Of a stretch of 64,000 nucleotides of DNA, positions 39,218 to 49,454 are shown in pieces. Positions within the stretch are counted from its first letter, which is position 1. Each line of letters starts with the position of its first letter. The stretch is from positions 912,501 to 976,500 of the forward strand of contig NZ_CP136684.1 of NCBI RefSeq assembly GCF_032921865.1. The letters run 5' to 3'. The stretch is from Thalassospira lucentensis. Lineage in GTDB: Bacteria > Pseudomonadota > Alphaproteobacteria > Rhodospirillales > Thalassospiraceae. The notes beneath the pieces were generated by a model, which was not told where the DNA came from, ran no database searches, and was given only the letters and a program-made list of their open reading frames with translations. Made by a program: the position numbers and the translations under genes.

Positions 39218-39796
39218 TTACGCGTGGCCCGCCTCACCCGAAAGAAGTTCGGGGGCAAAGCCCAGCTTGGCAAAGGCCCGTTCCCATTTGTCTTCGCAAT
39301 CGGTGTCAAACAGAAGGTCGGCATCCGCATCAACATGCAGCCAGCCATTGGCAAGGATTTCACTTTCAAGCTGCCCGCTGCGCCATCCGGCATAACCGAG
39401 CGCCAGAATGCTGCTTTTCGGGCCTTCGCCCAGCGCAATCTGCTCAAGGATATCGACCGTCGCCGTCACCGACACACCGGGATCGACATGCAGGGTCGCC
39501 TCGTTTTCAAAATCGGTACTGTGCAGAACAAATCCCCGCCCGCTTTCAACCGGGCCACCGAAATGCACCTGAATATCGGCAATAGTCGGCGCCGGGCGCG
39601 CAATGCCAAGCTGCTCAAGCAGCTCGGGAAACGTGATGCTGTCGATCAGCCGGTTGACCACCAGCCCCATCGCCCCATCCTCGTTATGGGCACAGATATA
39701 GACCACGCTTTGCGAAAAGCGGGGGTCACGCATGCCCGGCATCGCCACAAGCAGCTTCCCTTCCAGATATTCGCCAGTGTGTTCTTTAATTCCCAT
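39218..39796 (-). CDS. YqgE/AlgH family protein
   Basis: 192 aa from the ATG at 39796 ([20 protein letters not shown]), preceded by AGGAAAAG. Family motifs: [47 protein letters not shown] and [15 protein letters not shown]. The fold is known from structures but the biochemical function is not established; in some bacteria the gene affects regulation of exopolysaccharide. It is divergent from dsbD. Confidence 0.9.
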   Translation of the reverse strand: MGIKEHTGEYLEGKLLVAMPGMRDPRFSQSVVYICAHNEDGAMGLVVNRLIDSITFPELLEQLGIARPAPTIADIQVHFGGPVESGRGFVLHSTDFENEATLHVDPGVSVTATVDILEQIALGEGPKSSILALGYAGWRSGQLESEILANGWLHVDADADLLFDTDCEDKWERAFAKLGFAPELLSGEAGHA

Positions 39797-39985
39797 TCCC
39801 GAACTTTTCCTGTTTTGCTCATACAAACCTAACGCGATCCGTCGCCCATTACCACCGAAAGCCACCTTTGCCTGAAAACAGTCCAAAAATGACATTGATC
39901 AAAGCCGAAACGCGCCACTGCTTTACATGTAGGTAGCCAGACAGGCAATCGACAGCAATCGCCTGGTAAAAAGATGGTGTTCCTG

Positions 39986-40057
39986 ATCACATCACCGGGC
40001 ACACCACCGATCACACCACCGATCACACCACCAGGCACATCACCGGGCACACGAACC
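39986..40057 (+). repeat. Six tandem 12-nt units upstream of dsbD
   Basis: Six back-to-back 12-nt units: ATCACATCACCG, GGCACACCACCG, ATCACACCACCG, ATCACACCACCA, GGCACATCACCG and GGCACACGAACC. The second units of the array alternate between ATCACA- and GGCACA-type starts. It lies in the 417-base divergent gap between yqgE (starts at 39796) and dsbD (starts at 40214), about 157 bases before dsbD. Read in the dsbD frame it would encode Pro/Thr-rich ITPP-like repeats, but the accepted dsbD start is downstream. Nothing else recognisable is in the gap. Confidence 0.8.
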
Positions 40058-40213
40058 GGTAACGCAGTCGTGCCTTGCTTTGAACATCAACCGGGATTAG
40101 CCATCATTTCCATGGCATCCTGGGGCATGCCGGTGGCACAAAGCCCGGTTTTGTGCCATATCCACCAAACGGAATGTCATCGTGCCCGTTTCGAAAACCA
40201 GAAGGAACCACCC

Positions 40214-42442
40214 GTGATCCGGTCTTTGCCTGTCATCCTTGGTCTGTTTATCGCAGCCCTCGCCCCACTGGGTATCGGGGCGGGCACAGGGGCGCATGCG
40301 CAAACCGCCGCCAGCAACCGGGTTGACGAGGATTTCGCATCGGTCCGCCTGCTCAGCGCGCGTGACGCCATCAATGGCCGCGATGAAATCCGCCTTGGTC
40401 TTGAATTCGAACTTGAGCCCGACTGGAAAATCTATTGGCGCAGTGCCGGTGATGCCGGTTTCCCGCCGCAGCTCGACTGGGCCGGATCAACCAATATCGG
40501 CGATGGCGAAATCCGCTGGCCCGCCCCACACCGTTTTTCGATCTTTGGCCTCGAAACATTCGGCTACAAGGATCACATCATCCTGCCGATTGATGTCCCC
40601 GTGACCGATCCCGCACAGGCCGCCCATATCGAACTTGATGTCGATTATCTGGTCTGCAGCGATGTCTGCATCCCCGCACAGGCCCACCTTACCCTTGATA
40701 TCCCGGCAAACCTTTCGGGTGGCACGGATAGCGATAATGCCGCCATCAGCAGCTTTGCCCATGACATCGAAAAATTCGCATCCCGCGTTCCGCTTCGCGG
40801 TGATAACCTGCCAATGTCGGTCACCGATATCTGGCAGTCGGTCGACGCATCGGGCGAAAATGACGAGACATTTCTGAATGTCGCCGTCTCGGGCCTTGAT
40901 CAAACCGCGACCGATCCGGTTGAAATCCTGATCGAAGGCAATGTCCGCCTTGGCTTTGGCGTGCCGGTCCCGACCGCAACCGATGACGCAAACGGCACAC
41001 AGCAATTCCGGATCCCGATCTATGGCCTGAAAGACGGTCAGACCACGATTGGCGATGACGTGATCGTCACCGTCATTGCCGGCCCCCTTGCCATCGAACA
41101 GAACCGCCAGATCGCCGCTTCCCCGTCTGGTTCTGCCACCAGCAGCAACACCGTTTCCGGTACCAGCATCGCCGCCACCAGCCTCTGGCTGATCGGCGCG
41201 CTGGCCCTTCTGGGCGGCTTTATCCTGAATTTCATGCCCTGCGTCCTGCCGGTCCTCTCGATCAAGGTGATGTCGGCGATGAAGGCCCAGGGTGCCGAAC
41301 GCAGTGCCACCCGGCGCGGCTTCCTTGCCAGTGCGGCGGGCATCATCACGTCCTTCTGGCTGATTGCGGCTGTCCTGATCGGCATCAAGCTTGCGGGCGG
41401 CACGATTGGCTGGGGCATCCAGTTCCAGCAACCGCTGTTCCTGACCGTGATGACCATCATCGTCGCCCTGTTTGCCTTCAATATGTGGGGCCTGTTTGAA
41501 ATCAACGGTCCGGCCGAACTCGGCAATGCCGCCAATGATGCCATCACCACGCGCGAACAATCCGGAAGCCACCTTGGCGGTCATTTCCTGACCGGCATGT
41601 TTGCCACCCTGCTGGCAACCCCGTGCTCGGCCCCGTTCCTTGGCACCGCCGTTGGCTTTGCTTTGGCAGGCAGCAGCTTCGACATTTTCTGGATATTCAC
41701 CCTGCTGGGTATCGGGCTTGCCATTCCTTATCTGGCGATTGCTGCCCGGCCCGAAATCGCCCGACTTCTGCCTAAGCCCGGTCGCTGGATGGGCTTTGTC
41801 AAAGGGGTTCTGGGTGTGGCCCTTGCCGGGACAGCCATCTGGCTGCTGTCGGTTCTGGCGGTTCAGATCGGCATGGGCGGGGCGATTGCGGTTGGTGTCG
41901 CCCTTGTGATCGCGGGCATCCTGCTGTTTGCCCGCCACCGCACGACGGTGCAGAAACGCAAATTTGCTTTTACAGCACTTGCCACCCTTGGTGTGCTGGC
42001 CGCCCTGTTTGCCCCGGGCTTTTCCAAGGCCCCGGTTCGCGAAACGGGGGGCGCTGAAACCGTCACCGGCAAACTCCCGTGGCAACCCTTCGCCCCGGAT
42101 GAAATCGCCCGCCACGTTGCCGATGGCAAAACCGTTCTGGTCGATATCACCGCCGAATGGTGTGTCAGTTGTCAGGTCAACAAGAAGCTGGTCCTTGAAA
42201 CCGACGAGATCACCGCGGCCCTGTCTGCCGATGATGTCATTGTGATGCAGGGCGACTGGACCCGTCCCGACCCTGTGATTGCGGGCTATCTTGCCGGCTA
42301 TGGCCGTTATGGCATTCCGTTTAACGCCGTGTTTGGCCCGAACGCCGAAAAAGGCATCCTGCTTTCGGAACTTCTCAGCAAAAAAGAAGTTCTTGCTGCA
42401 CTGGCCGACGCAAGCGGCCGGGCCGATCTTGTCAAAAACTGA
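40214..42442 (+). CDS. dsbD: Protein-disulfide reductase DsbD
   Basis: 742 aa from the GTG at 40214 with AAGGA 8 bases upstream; this start places a signal peptide (VILGLFIAALAPLGIGAG, cleaved near AHA) at the N-terminus. Periplasmic alpha domain with VCSDVCIPAQAH (about residues 146-157). Membrane domain with the two redox cysteines in FMPCVLPVLSIKV and TPCSAPFLGTAVG. C-terminal thioredoxin domain with ITAEWCVSCQVNK (about 645-657). It carries electrons from cytosolic thioredoxin to periplasmic thiol proteins such as CcmG. The alpha domain is of the longer type common in alphaproteobacteria. Confidence 0.92.
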   Translation: MIRSLPVILGLFIAALAPLGIGAGTGAHAQTAASNRVDEDFASVRLLSARDAINGRDEIRLGLEFELEPDWKIYWRSAGDAGFPPQLDWAGSTNIGDGEIRWPAPHRFSIFGLETFGYKDHIILPIDVPVTDPAQAAHIELDVDYLVCSDVCIPAQAHLTLDIPANLSGGTDSDNAAISSFAHDIEKFASRVPLRGDNLPMSVTDIWQSVDASGENDETFLNVAVSGLDQTATDPVEILIEGNVRLGFGVPVPTATDDANGTQQFRIPIYGLKDGQTTIGDDVIVTVIAGPLAIEQNRQIAASPSGSATSSNTVSGTSIAATSLWLIGALALLGGFILNFMPCVLPVLSIKVMSAMKAQGAERSATRRGFLASAAGIITSFWLIAAVLIGIKLAGGTIGWGIQFQQPLFLTVMTIIVALFAFNMWGLFEINGPAELGNAANDAITTREQSGSHLGGHFLTGMFATLLATPCSAPFLGTAVGFALAGSSFDIFWIFTLLGIGLAIPYLAIAARPEIARLLPKPGRWMGFVKGVLGVALAGTAIWLLSVLAVQIGMGGAIAVGVALVIAGILLFARHRTTVQKRKFAFTALATLGVLAALFAPGFSKAPVRETGGAETVTGKLPWQPFAPDEIARHVADGKTVLVDITAEWCVSCQVNKKLVLETDEITAALSADDVIVMQGDWTRPDPVIAGYLAGYGRYGIPFNAVFGPNAEKGILLSELLSKKEVLAALADASGRADLVKN

Positions 42443-42613
42443 TCCGGTCCATGTCTTTGCATGTCGCGGCCAGCATGCAGGAACCGATGACAAAGATTTG
42501 AAACCATCGCAACATCACCGGATATGATTGAAGATCAACCCGTTTTGCTGTTTGATGGCCCTATCCCAGAACAAGGGCGACAATAAAGCCGCCCGTATGA
42601 CGGAGAAAACCCC

Positions 42614-43096
42614 ATGACCATCGAAATCGGCAGCCCCCTTCCCGAAGTCACCCTTTTCCGCGCCACCGCTGACGGCCCCGAAGCCGTCAACACCAAGGAA
42701 TTTTTCGCCGGTCGCAAGGTCGTCGTCTTTGCCGTGCCGGGTGCCTTCACCCCCACCTGCTCGGCCAAGCATCTGCCGGGCTTCGTTGCCAATGCCGATG
42801 CCATCAAGGCAAAGGGCGTTGATGAAATCGTCTGCCTGGCATCGAACGACGCCTTTGTTCTGCGCGCATGGGCCAAGGCGGAAAATGCCGGTGACAACAT
42901 CACCATGTTGTCCGATGGCGACCTCGCCTTCGTCAGCAAGACCGGTCTTGAACTGGACCTGACCGGTCGCGGTCTTGGTAAACGCGCCAACCGTTTTGCA
43001 ATGATTGTCGATGATGGCAAGGTCACCGATCTTGCGGTCGAAGAACCCGGTGCATTCGACGTTTCAAGTGCCGAAACCGTGCTCGGCAAACTCTGA
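42614..43096 (+). CDS. Peroxiredoxin (Prx5 type)
   Basis: 160 aa. The peroxidatic Cys is in VPGAFTPTCSAKHLPGF (about residues 41-57), the Prx5 signature. The C-terminal half has KTGLELDLTGRGLGKRANRF, also typical. Reduces hydrogen peroxide and alkyl peroxides in the cytosol; members of this family often use glutathione or glutaredoxin. A second Cys at about residue 75 (DEIVCLASND) could act as partner. It follows dsbD by 171 bases and ends at its own terminator. Confidence 0.92.
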   Translation: MTIEIGSPLPEVTLFRATADGPEAVNTKEFFAGRKVVVFAVPGAFTPTCSAKHLPGFVANADAIKAKGVDEIVCLASNDAFVLRAWAKAENAGDNITMLSDGDLAFVSKTGLELDLTGRGLGKRANRFAMIVDDGKVTDLAVEEPGAFDVSSAETVLGKL

Positions 43097-43129
43097 TCGG
43101 TTCGCCCGAACCCCACGGCCTGAAAACAG

Positions 43130-43157
43130 AAAAGCTCCGCAGTGATGCGGAGCTTTT
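43130..43157. terminator. Bidirectional terminator after the peroxiredoxin
   Basis: AAAAGCTCCGC, loop AGTGAT, GCGGAGCTTTT (43130-43157). It is flanked by A- and T-rich ends and serves the peroxiredoxin and the converging gene ending at 43175. Confidence 0.85.
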
Positions 43158-43174
43158 CCTTTATCTGTAGACGC

Positions 43175-43579
43175 TTAACGCGGCAAAAGGATCGGAATCG
43201 GGTCCGACTTGCTGTCAAAATCGCATTCAAAAGTCGGATTGGTGTGCTTGGCAATGAAATGCACCACACCTTCCCTGAAGTCCGCCTTGATCGGGGACCA
43301 ACTCATGAATACGCCGCCCCGGTTGTCATATTCGCGAATATCGCGGTCCCGGAAAAGTTCACGGAAACTGTGACCAAGATCCTCGGTCGCCCCGGCAACC
43401 AGCCACGACGGCTTCAAACCGCCATGCCAAAGCAGATAAACACCCCCGACATTGTCGAGTTTGAGTTCACTGAAATCATCAATCATGAACAGACGATAAT
43501 ATTCGCCACGCGGGCTTTTCCGCCATTTGATATCTTGTGCCTTTGGCTGGCGCATACCGCCAAGCGACCAGAATCCCAT
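43175..43579 (-). CDS. Hypothetical protein
   Basis: 134 aa starting at the ATG at 43579 with GGAGG 5 bases upstream. I do not recognise it with confidence. Visible: a basic start MGFWSLGGMRQPKAQDIKWR, then GVYLLWHGGLKPSWLVAGAT and RDRDIREYDNRGGVF. The GVYLLWH ... WLVAG spacing is faintly like the GIY-YIG fold, but no catalytic Arg/Glu set is evident. No signal or membrane segment. It is a single gene between two terminator-like regions, not obviously linked to neighbours. Confidence 0.6.
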   Translation of the reverse strand: MGFWSLGGMRQPKAQDIKWRKSPRGEYYRLFMIDDFSELKLDNVGGVYLLWHGGLKPSWLVAGATEDLGHSFRELFRDRDIREYDNRGGVFMSWSPIKADFREGVVHFIAKHTNPTFECDFDSKSDPIPILLPR

Positions 43580-43790
43580 TTCATCCTCCAAGCGTGCATG
43601 AATGCGCGCAACTGCCCGTCACACGCATCCCAACACAAGCTTTTGTTTTTATGAACAATACGATATCGGGAAACTGTAAACTTTTGGTTGACTGATTACA
43701 GGTCGCGATTTCGCAAGATCTTGTTCTGGCGCAAGACTCACTCCGGGTTTCAACCTGGAATATAATATCCTGTCGAACATTTTGGAATAG

Positions 43791-44696
43791 TCAGTCAAAC
43801 AATTTGTCGATGTCGTCCTGGCTGATTCCCTCGCCTTCAAGCTGCGGACCATTCAGAAGATCGTCATCTTCATTCCTTGGCGTTCCGTCATCATCATCGG
43901 GAACCGGCAGGTCGCTAAAGGCATCCTCGCCCCAGATCAGGATCATGTTGTGAACCCGTTCTTCTACGAATTCAAGGGTGCGAACCACCTTGTTGATGCG
44001 CTGCCCGGTGATGTCCTGGAAGTTACAGGATTCGAAAACCTTGGTGACCAGAAACGCGATCTGTTCGACATGGTCGGCGACGAAGTCGTTCGGCGCCGCA
44101 TTTTTAAGCGTCATCGCCAGATCATCGATCTGTTCAGCGGATTCAAGGATCGTATGCGTTGCCATTTCCGTATCCTTGATGATCGCATCAAGTTCGGTGG
44201 TCGCATTGACCAGACGGTCATCCTCGGCCTTCGGATGGCGCAGCGACGCAATCTGCATCTTCGCCTTGTGAATATGCTCGTTCATTTCCTCGATCTGCTT
44301 GCGGATCAGTTCGAGGTCGTCACGGTCGGGCTCGGATGCCCCCGGACGGTTGCTGTGGGTAAAATTGCTGCTGACCGGTTCGGGCAGAACATCCGTCGCA
44401 TCGCCATCCGATGCCGGTGCGATATGGGCGGCATCAACACTGCCCCCGGCACGAACCGCATCGCGAAGCTCGGCGACTTCGGATCGAAGGGCACGGATTT
44501 CATCCAGAACCGCCTGATTGATCCCCGTCGCATCCGCCGTCGCGGCTGGCTTTGGCGCCGGTAATGCCGCACCTGCCCCCATACCGGTTTCAAGCGTCGG
44601 ATCGAAAAAGGAATCCGACCAATCTTCGACCACACCACCCGAACGTTCTTTTAAACGGCGTTCTGCGGTGAAAACCTTCTGCACGCGACGTGACAT
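43791..44696 (-). CDS. CheZ-like CheY phosphatase, paralogue 2
   Basis: 301 aa. The start at 44696 (MSRRVQKVFTAERRLKER) aligns with the start of CheZ paralogue 1 and has GGAGG 13 bases upstream. CheZ signature FESCNFQDITGQRINKVVRT (about residues 213-232) with the catalytic-type Gln. The linker before it is variable and rich in Pro, Ala and Asp. The tail EGEGISQDDIDKLFD ends with a single FliM-like peptide, where paralogue 1 has two. It lies downstream of the gcv operon, beyond the gcvPB terminator. Confidence 0.83.
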   Translation of the reverse strand: MSRRVQKVFTAERRLKERSGGVVEDWSDSFFDPTLETGMGAGAALPAPKPAATADATGINQAVLDEIRALRSEVAELRDAVRAGGSVDAAHIAPASDGDATDVLPEPVSSNFTHSNRPGASEPDRDDLELIRKQIEEMNEHIHKAKMQIASLRHPKAEDDRLVNATTELDAIIKDTEMATHTILESAEQIDDLAMTLKNAAPNDFVADHVEQIAFLVTKVFESCNFQDITGQRINKVVRTLEFVEERVHNMILIWGEDAFSDLPVPDDDDGTPRNEDDDLLNGPQLEGEGISQDDIDKLFD

Positions 44697-44841
44697 GACT
44701 GACTTCAATCCTCCGGCAACGGGGTGTATTCCCCGATCCCAATTCCCCCGATCATCCGTCCCCGTGGTCCGATGATCACTTTAAAACAAGTATAAGGGTC
44801 CAGATTGCTACAAGTCCAATGGGTTTCAAGAACAACCCTTT

Positions 44842-44877
44842 GAAAAAGCACACCCCGGCCAACCGACCGGGGTGTGC
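44842..44877 (-). terminator. Terminator of the gcv operon
   Basis: 11-bp inverted repeat GCACACCCCGG/CCGGGGTGTGC (44848-44858 and 44867-44877). On the minus strand it is followed by TTTTT. It lies 24 bases after the gcvPB stop. Confidence 0.8.
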
Positions 44878-44901
44878 AAAAAGGTTATGCTGCGTTGCAA
44901 A

Positions 44902-46398
44902 TCAAGCAGATTCAGGCATCCAGCGCAGAACCGGCTTTCTTGCCGCCGCCGTTTCGTCAAGACGACGGCGCGGCGTCAGATACGGTGCATTCTTGAAGAA
45001 TTCCGCATCACCCGATTCTGCCTTGGCCACCAATGCCAGAACCGCATCGCAGAACTGGTCAATCGATTCCTTGGTTTCCGTTTCCGTCGGCTCGATCAAA
45101 AGCGCACCGTGAACCACCAGCGGGAAATACATGGTCATCGGGTGGAAGCCCTCGTCGATGATCGCCTTCGCCAGATCCAGCGTCGAAACACCGGTATCTT
45201 TCAGGAAATCATCGTCAAACAGGGCTTCGTGCATGCAATAGCCGGGGAATGCCACGCTCAGCTTGTCTTTCAGACGCGCCAGCAGATAGTTGGCATTCAG
45301 CACCGCATCGCCCGATGCCTGACGCAATCCATCCGCGCCATGGCTTTTCATATAAGACAGCGCACGAATGAACATGCCCATCTGGCCGTGGAAGCCTTTC
45401 AGACGACCGAACGGCTTTTTGCCATCCTGTTCTTCGGCGGTTTCCACCAGATGGAATTTCTCGCCCTTGCGCACGACATAGGGGATCGGTGCGAACGGGG
45501 CCAGTGCGTCGGAAAACACAACCGGACCCGAACCCGGTCCACCGCCGCCATGCGGGGTCGAAAAGGTTTTATGCAGGTTGATATGCATCGCATCAATGCC
45601 AAGATCGGCCGGGCGAACCCGTCCGACAATCGCGTTGAAGTTCGCCCCGTCGCAATAGAAATACCCACCGGCCGCATGGACCAGATCGGCAATCTTGCGA
45701 ACGTCGCGCTCGAACAATCCACACGTATTCGGGTTGGTCAGCATGATCCCCGCAACATCGTCGCCAAGCTTGGCTTCGAATGCCGCCAGATCAACACGGC
45801 CATCTTCGGTGGCCGGGATCGAATCAACCGTGAAACCACATGCCGCGGCCGTTGCCGGGTTGGTCCCGTGGGCTGATTCCGGCACCAGAACACGACGACG
45901 GTTTTCACCGCGCGCATCAAGCGCCGCACGGATCGCCATCATGCCACAAAGTTCACCCTGTGCGCCCGCTGCGGGCGACATGGAAACCGCGGGCATCCCG
46001 GTCAGAACCAGCAGCCAGTGCGCACAACTGTCAATCAGTTCAAGCGCCCCCTGAACCGTGCTTTCGGGCTGCATCGGATGCAGGTCGGCAAGACCGGGCA
46101 TGCGCGCAACCTTTTCGTTCAGGCGCGGGTTATGTTTCATCGTGCACGAACCCAGCGGGAAGAAGCCGGAATCAATGCCAAAGTTTTTCTGCGACAGGCG
46201 CGTGAAATGACGCACCACCTGCGGCTCGGACAGGCCCGGCAAACCAACATCGCTATCGCGATCAAGGCCGCCAAGGCGTGATTTGATGCCCGCTGGCTTC
46301 GGAAGGTCAACACCGGTACGACCCGGTTCGCCCTGTTCGAAAATCAGCTTCTCCTCAAGAACGAGGCCGCGGTTACCGGTATGGGTGGTAAAGCTCAT
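44902..46398 (-). CDS. gcvPB: Glycine dehydrogenase (decarboxylating) subunit 2
   Basis: 498 aa, second half of the split P-protein. PLP lysine in [20 protein letters not shown]. Also [19 protein letters not shown] and [13 protein letters not shown], typical of the subunit. Together with GcvPA it decarboxylates glycine and passes the aminomethyl group to lipoyl-GcvH. Overlaps gcvPA by four bases. Confidence 0.96.
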   Translation of the reverse strand: MSFTTHTGNRGLVLEEKLIFEQGEPGRTGVDLPKPAGIKSRLGGLDRDSDVGLPGLSEPQVVRHFTRLSQKNFGIDSGFFPLGSCTMKHNPRLNEKVARMPGLADLHPMQPESTVQGALELIDSCAHWLLVLTGMPAVSMSPAAGAQGELCGMMAIRAALDARGENRRRVLVPESAHGTNPATAAACGFTVDSIPATEDGRVDLAAFEAKLGDDVAGIMLTNPNTCGLFERDVRKIADLVHAAGGYFYCDGANFNAIVGRVRPADLGIDAMHINLHKTFSTPHGGGGPGSGPVVFSDALAPFAPIPYVVRKGEKFHLVETAEEQDGKKPFGRLKGFHGQMGMFIRALSYMKSHGADGLRQASGDAVLNANYLLARLKDKLSVAFPGYCMHEALFDDDFLKDTGVSTLDLAKAIIDEGFHPMTMYFPLVVHGALLIEPTETETKESIDQFCDAVLALVAKAESGDAEFFKNAPYLTPRRRLDETAAARKPVLRWMPESA

Positions 46399-47750
46399 GC
46401 CAGCACCTCCTTCAATGCAGACGCAAGGTCCGCGATGTCTTCGTCGGTGTTGGTTTCGGTCGCCGCCACCAGCATGTAATGGTCCAGATCGTCACGGTTC
46501 GGATACAGGCGCGACAACGGAACCCCGCCAAGGATACCCTTGGCAACCAGTGCCTCGACCACCTCGGCTGCCGGTTTGGCAAGCTTGACGGTGAACTCGT
46601 TAAAGAAGCTGTCATTGACCACTTCCGCACCCGGTACCGCATCAATCGCATCGGCGGTCTTGCAGGCGGTTTCATGGTTAAGCGTTGCCACACCACGATA
46701 CCCGTCTTCCCCCAGAAGGCTCATATGCACCGTAAAGGCCAACGAACACAGACCGGAATTGGTGCAGATGTTCGATGTCGCCTTTTCGCGGCGGATATGC
46801 TGTTCACGGGTCGAAAGCGTCAGAACAAAACCGCGCTTGCCGTCCTGATCGACCGTTTCACCACACAGGCGACCGGGCATCTGGCGTACCAGTTTGCTGG
46901 TCGTGGCAAACAGACCAACATATGGCCCGCCATAGTTCAGGTTGTTACCAATCGACTGGCCTTCGCCGCAGACGATATCCGCGCCAAAGCTGCCCGGTGA
47001 TTTGACCGCGCCAAACGCCATGGCCTCGGTAAACACCACGATCAGAAGCGCACCCTTGGCATGGCACGCATCCGCCAGCTTCGTGTGGTCCTGAATACGG
47101 CCAAACACGTCCGGATACTGGACCACAACGCACGCGGTCTGATCATCAATCAGATCGTCAAGCTCGTCGGCGGTTGCCTGCTTTTCCGGGTGCCCGTCAC
47201 GACCGGCAACTTCGGTATCGCTATACTGGCAATAGGTTTCCGTGACTTCACGGTAATGCGGATGCAGACCACCCGACAGAACCGCTTTCTTGCGGCGCGT
47301 GGCCCGGCACGCCATCAGAACGGCTTCCGCACATGACGTTGCCCCGTCCCACATCGATGCGTTGGCCACATCCATTCCGGTGATCGATGCCACCTGGGTC
47401 TGGAATTCGAACAGATACTGCAACGTACCCTGTGCGATTTCCGGCTGATACGGGGTATAGGCCGTCAGAAACTCACCACGCTGGATGATGTAATCAACCG
47501 TGGCCGGAACATGGTGGCGATACGCCCCCGCCCCCAGGAAGCTCGGCACGCTGGCCGTGCCCATGTTTTTGGCGGCCATTTTCGCCATGTCGCGTTCGAC
47601 CTGCAATTCGCCCAGATGATGGGGCAGATCGACCGGCTCGGACAGCAGCGCGCCTTCGGGCACGTCGCTATATAATTCATCAACGGACTTTGCCCCGATG
47701 GTTTCAAGCATCGAGGTGCGATCCGCCTTGGTTAGCGGAAGATAACGCAT
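46395..47750 (-). CDS. gcvPA: Glycine dehydrogenase (decarboxylating) subunit 1
   Basis: 451 aa, first half of the split P-protein. N-terminal [38 protein letters not shown] and [20 protein letters not shown] are family hallmarks. Stops inside gcvPB (ATGA overlap) and starts 3 bases after gcvH. The split P-protein is usual in alphaproteobacteria of this type. Confidence 0.96.
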   Translation of the reverse strand: MRYLPLTKADRTSMLETIGAKSVDELYSDVPEGALLSEPVDLPHHLGELQVERDMAKMAAKNMGTASVPSFLGAGAYRHHVPATVDYIIQRGEFLTAYTPYQPEIAQGTLQYLFEFQTQVASITGMDVANASMWDGATSCAEAVLMACRATRRKKAVLSGGLHPHYREVTETYCQYSDTEVAGRDGHPEKQATADELDDLIDDQTACVVVQYPDVFGRIQDHTKLADACHAKGALLIVVFTEAMAFGAVKSPGSFGADIVCGEGQSIGNNLNYGGPYVGLFATTSKLVRQMPGRLCGETVDQDGKRGFVLTLSTREQHIRREKATSNICTNSGLCSLAFTVHMSLLGEDGYRGVATLNHETACKTADAIDAVPGAEVVNDSFFNEFTVKLAKPAAEVVEALVAKGILGGVPLSRLYPNRDDLDHYMLVAATETNTDEDIADLASALKEVLA

Positions 47751-47753
47751 ATC

Positions 47754-48125
47754 TTAAAGGCCTTCGACAAAGTCTTTATACGCAGCTTCATCCATCAGCT
47801 CATCAAGCTGGGACTCATCGGAAAGTTCCATGCGGAAGAACCAGCCATCGCTTTCCGGGGCTTCGTTCACCAGTGCCGGATTATCATCAAGCTCTTCGTT
47901 GGCTTCGACAACGACACCATCAAGCGGCGCATAAACGTCGCTGGCGGCCTTGACCGATTCGACAACTGCCGCATCACCGTCCTTGGTCAGCTTTTTGCCG
48001 ACTTCCGGCAGTTCGACATACACGATATCGCCAAGCGCCTGCTGGGCATAATCGGTGATGCCGACGGTCGCGACACCGTCTTCATATTCAACCCATTCAT
48101 GTTCCTGCGAGAATTTTTTAGCCAT
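47754..48125 (-). CDS. gcvH: Glycine cleavage system H protein
   Basis: 123 aa. Lipoylation Lys in [16 protein letters not shown] (Lys at about residue 61). The N-terminus [20 protein letters not shown] and the C-terminal YKDFVEGL are typical. It carries the aminomethyl group between the P, T and L proteins. A 165-base spacer with repeated CCGGAACA-like stretches on the minus strand separates it from gcvT. Confidence 0.96.
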   Translation of the reverse strand: MAKKFSQEHEWVEYEDGVATVGITDYAQQALGDIVYVELPEVGKKLTKDGDAAVVESVKAASDVYAPLDGVVVEANEELDDNPALVNEAPESDGWFFRMELSDESQLDELMDEAAYKDFVEGL

Positions 48126-48290
48126 TGTAATCGTCCCTGTAAGATCAGTTGTCTCTAAAATCTGTGGTCTGTCCGGTCTTCCCGTTTTCCGGGATGTTCC
48201 GGTTTTGCGGCTTCCCGGTTGTTCCGGTTGTTCCGCTATTTTTATCCCGGAAGGGCAACGTCGCGCCGCCCGCCCGATCCGTTCTGGCGA

Positions 48291-49403
48291 TCAGCCGCGA
48301 TAATAACGGTGCGGTGCAAACGGCAGCTCGACGATTTCCGCCGGGCGGGCCTTGCCGCGCACCATCAGATCGACTTTGGTACCCGGGGCGGCAAATTCAA
48401 TTGCGACATATCCCATCGCAATCGGGCCATCCACGGTCGGGCCGAAACCACCGCTGGTGATTTCGCCAATTTCTTCACCGTCACTGTTCAGGACAGCCGT
48501 ATGTTCACGTGCTGGTGCCTTGCCTTCGGGCTTGATCCCGACACGTTTGCGATCCGCCCCGTTGGCAAGCTGATCAAGGATGATGTCTGCGCCCTTGAAC
48601 CCGCCTTCTTCGCGGCGACGCTTGTTGATGATCCAGTTAAGGTCGCCTTCAACCGGGGTGGTCGTGGTGTCGATATCGTTGCCATACAGGCAAAGACCGG
48701 CTTCAAGACGCAGCGAATCACGCGCGCCAAGGCCAATCGCCTCGACCTCATCCTCGGCCAACAACTTGCGCGCCAGTTCTTCGGCGCGGTCGTTCGGCAC
48801 GGAAATCTCGTAACCGTCTTCGCCGGTATAGCCCGACCGGGTGACAAAGCACGCGATACCGGCAATATCGATCTCGGCAAAGCTCATGAATTTCATATCG
48901 GCAACCGACGGTGCAAACCGTGCCAGCACGCGGGCGGCATCCGGTCCCTGCAAGGCCATCAATGCGCGGTCATCAATCTCGATCAGCTCCACACCATTAT
49001 CAAGATTGGCCCGCATATGGACAATGTCATCATCCTTGCACGCGGCATTGATCACCAGAAACAGGCTGTCGCCCGCATTGGTGATCATCAGATCGTCCAA
49101 AATCGTGCCATCGTCATTGGTGAATGCGGAATAACGGGTGCGGCCGGGTTTCAGGATCGCGATGTCACCGGGCACAAGCTTTTCAAGCTCGGCCACGCGA
49201 TGTTCACCGGTCAGGCGGACCTGCCCCATATGCGAAACGTCAAACAGACCGGCCTTCGCACGGGTATGCAGATGTTCGCCCTTCACCCCCAGCGGATATT
49301 GCACCGGCATGTCATAACCGGCAAACGGCACCATCTTGGCACCCAGTTCCACATGCAAATCATAAAGGGCGGTTTTCAGCAGTTCGGTTTGATGATCGGC
49401 CAT
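48291..49403 (-). CDS. gcvT: Aminomethyltransferase (glycine cleavage T protein)
   Basis: 370 aa, transfers the methylene group to tetrahydrofolate and releases ammonia. I start at the ATG at 49403 (MADHQTELLKTALYDLHVEL), with GGAG about 6 bases upstream. The frame is open farther into the riboswitch, where translation is not expected. Motifs: AKMVPFAGYDMPVQY, GLFDVSHMGQVRL, TRSGYTGEDGYEIS and GLGARDSLRLEAGLCLYGND. First gene of the operon gcvT-gcvH-gcvPA-gcvPB. Confidence 0.95.
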   Translation of the reverse strand: MADHQTELLKTALYDLHVELGAKMVPFAGYDMPVQYPLGVKGEHLHTRAKAGLFDVSHMGQVRLTGEHRVAELEKLVPGDIAILKPGRTRYSAFTNDDGTILDDLMITNAGDSLFLVINAACKDDDIVHMRANLDNGVELIEIDDRALMALQGPDAARVLARFAPSVADMKFMSFAEIDIAGIACFVTRSGYTGEDGYEISVPNDRAEELARKLLAEDEVEAIGLGARDSLRLEAGLCLYGNDIDTTTTPVEGDLNWIINKRRREEGGFKGADIILDQLANGADRKRVGIKPEGKAPAREHTAVLNSDGEEIGEITSGGFGPTVDGPIAMGYVAIEFAAPGTKVDLMVRGKARPAEIVELPFAPHRYYRG

Positions 49404-49454
49404 CAAGGTCTCCAGACAGGCGTTGCGAAACATAGCCGACCAGTGGCCAACCAC

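Noticed and set aside
39986..40057. 12-nt array as a CRISPR or mobile-element remnant
   Set aside because: No spacers, units directly adjacent, no cas genes and no terminal repeats.
40487..42493. Very long open frame on the minus strand opposite dsbD
   Set aside because: The frame lies opposite dsbD, whose motifs are clear; its predicted product is low in hydrophobics and rich in Arg, Gly and Asp, typical of a shadow frame in G+C-rich coding DNA.
48126..48290. Gap between gcvT and gcvH with repeated CCGGAACA-like stretches
   Set aside because: Only about three imperfect copies, no clear hairpin or function; likely a low-complexity spacer.
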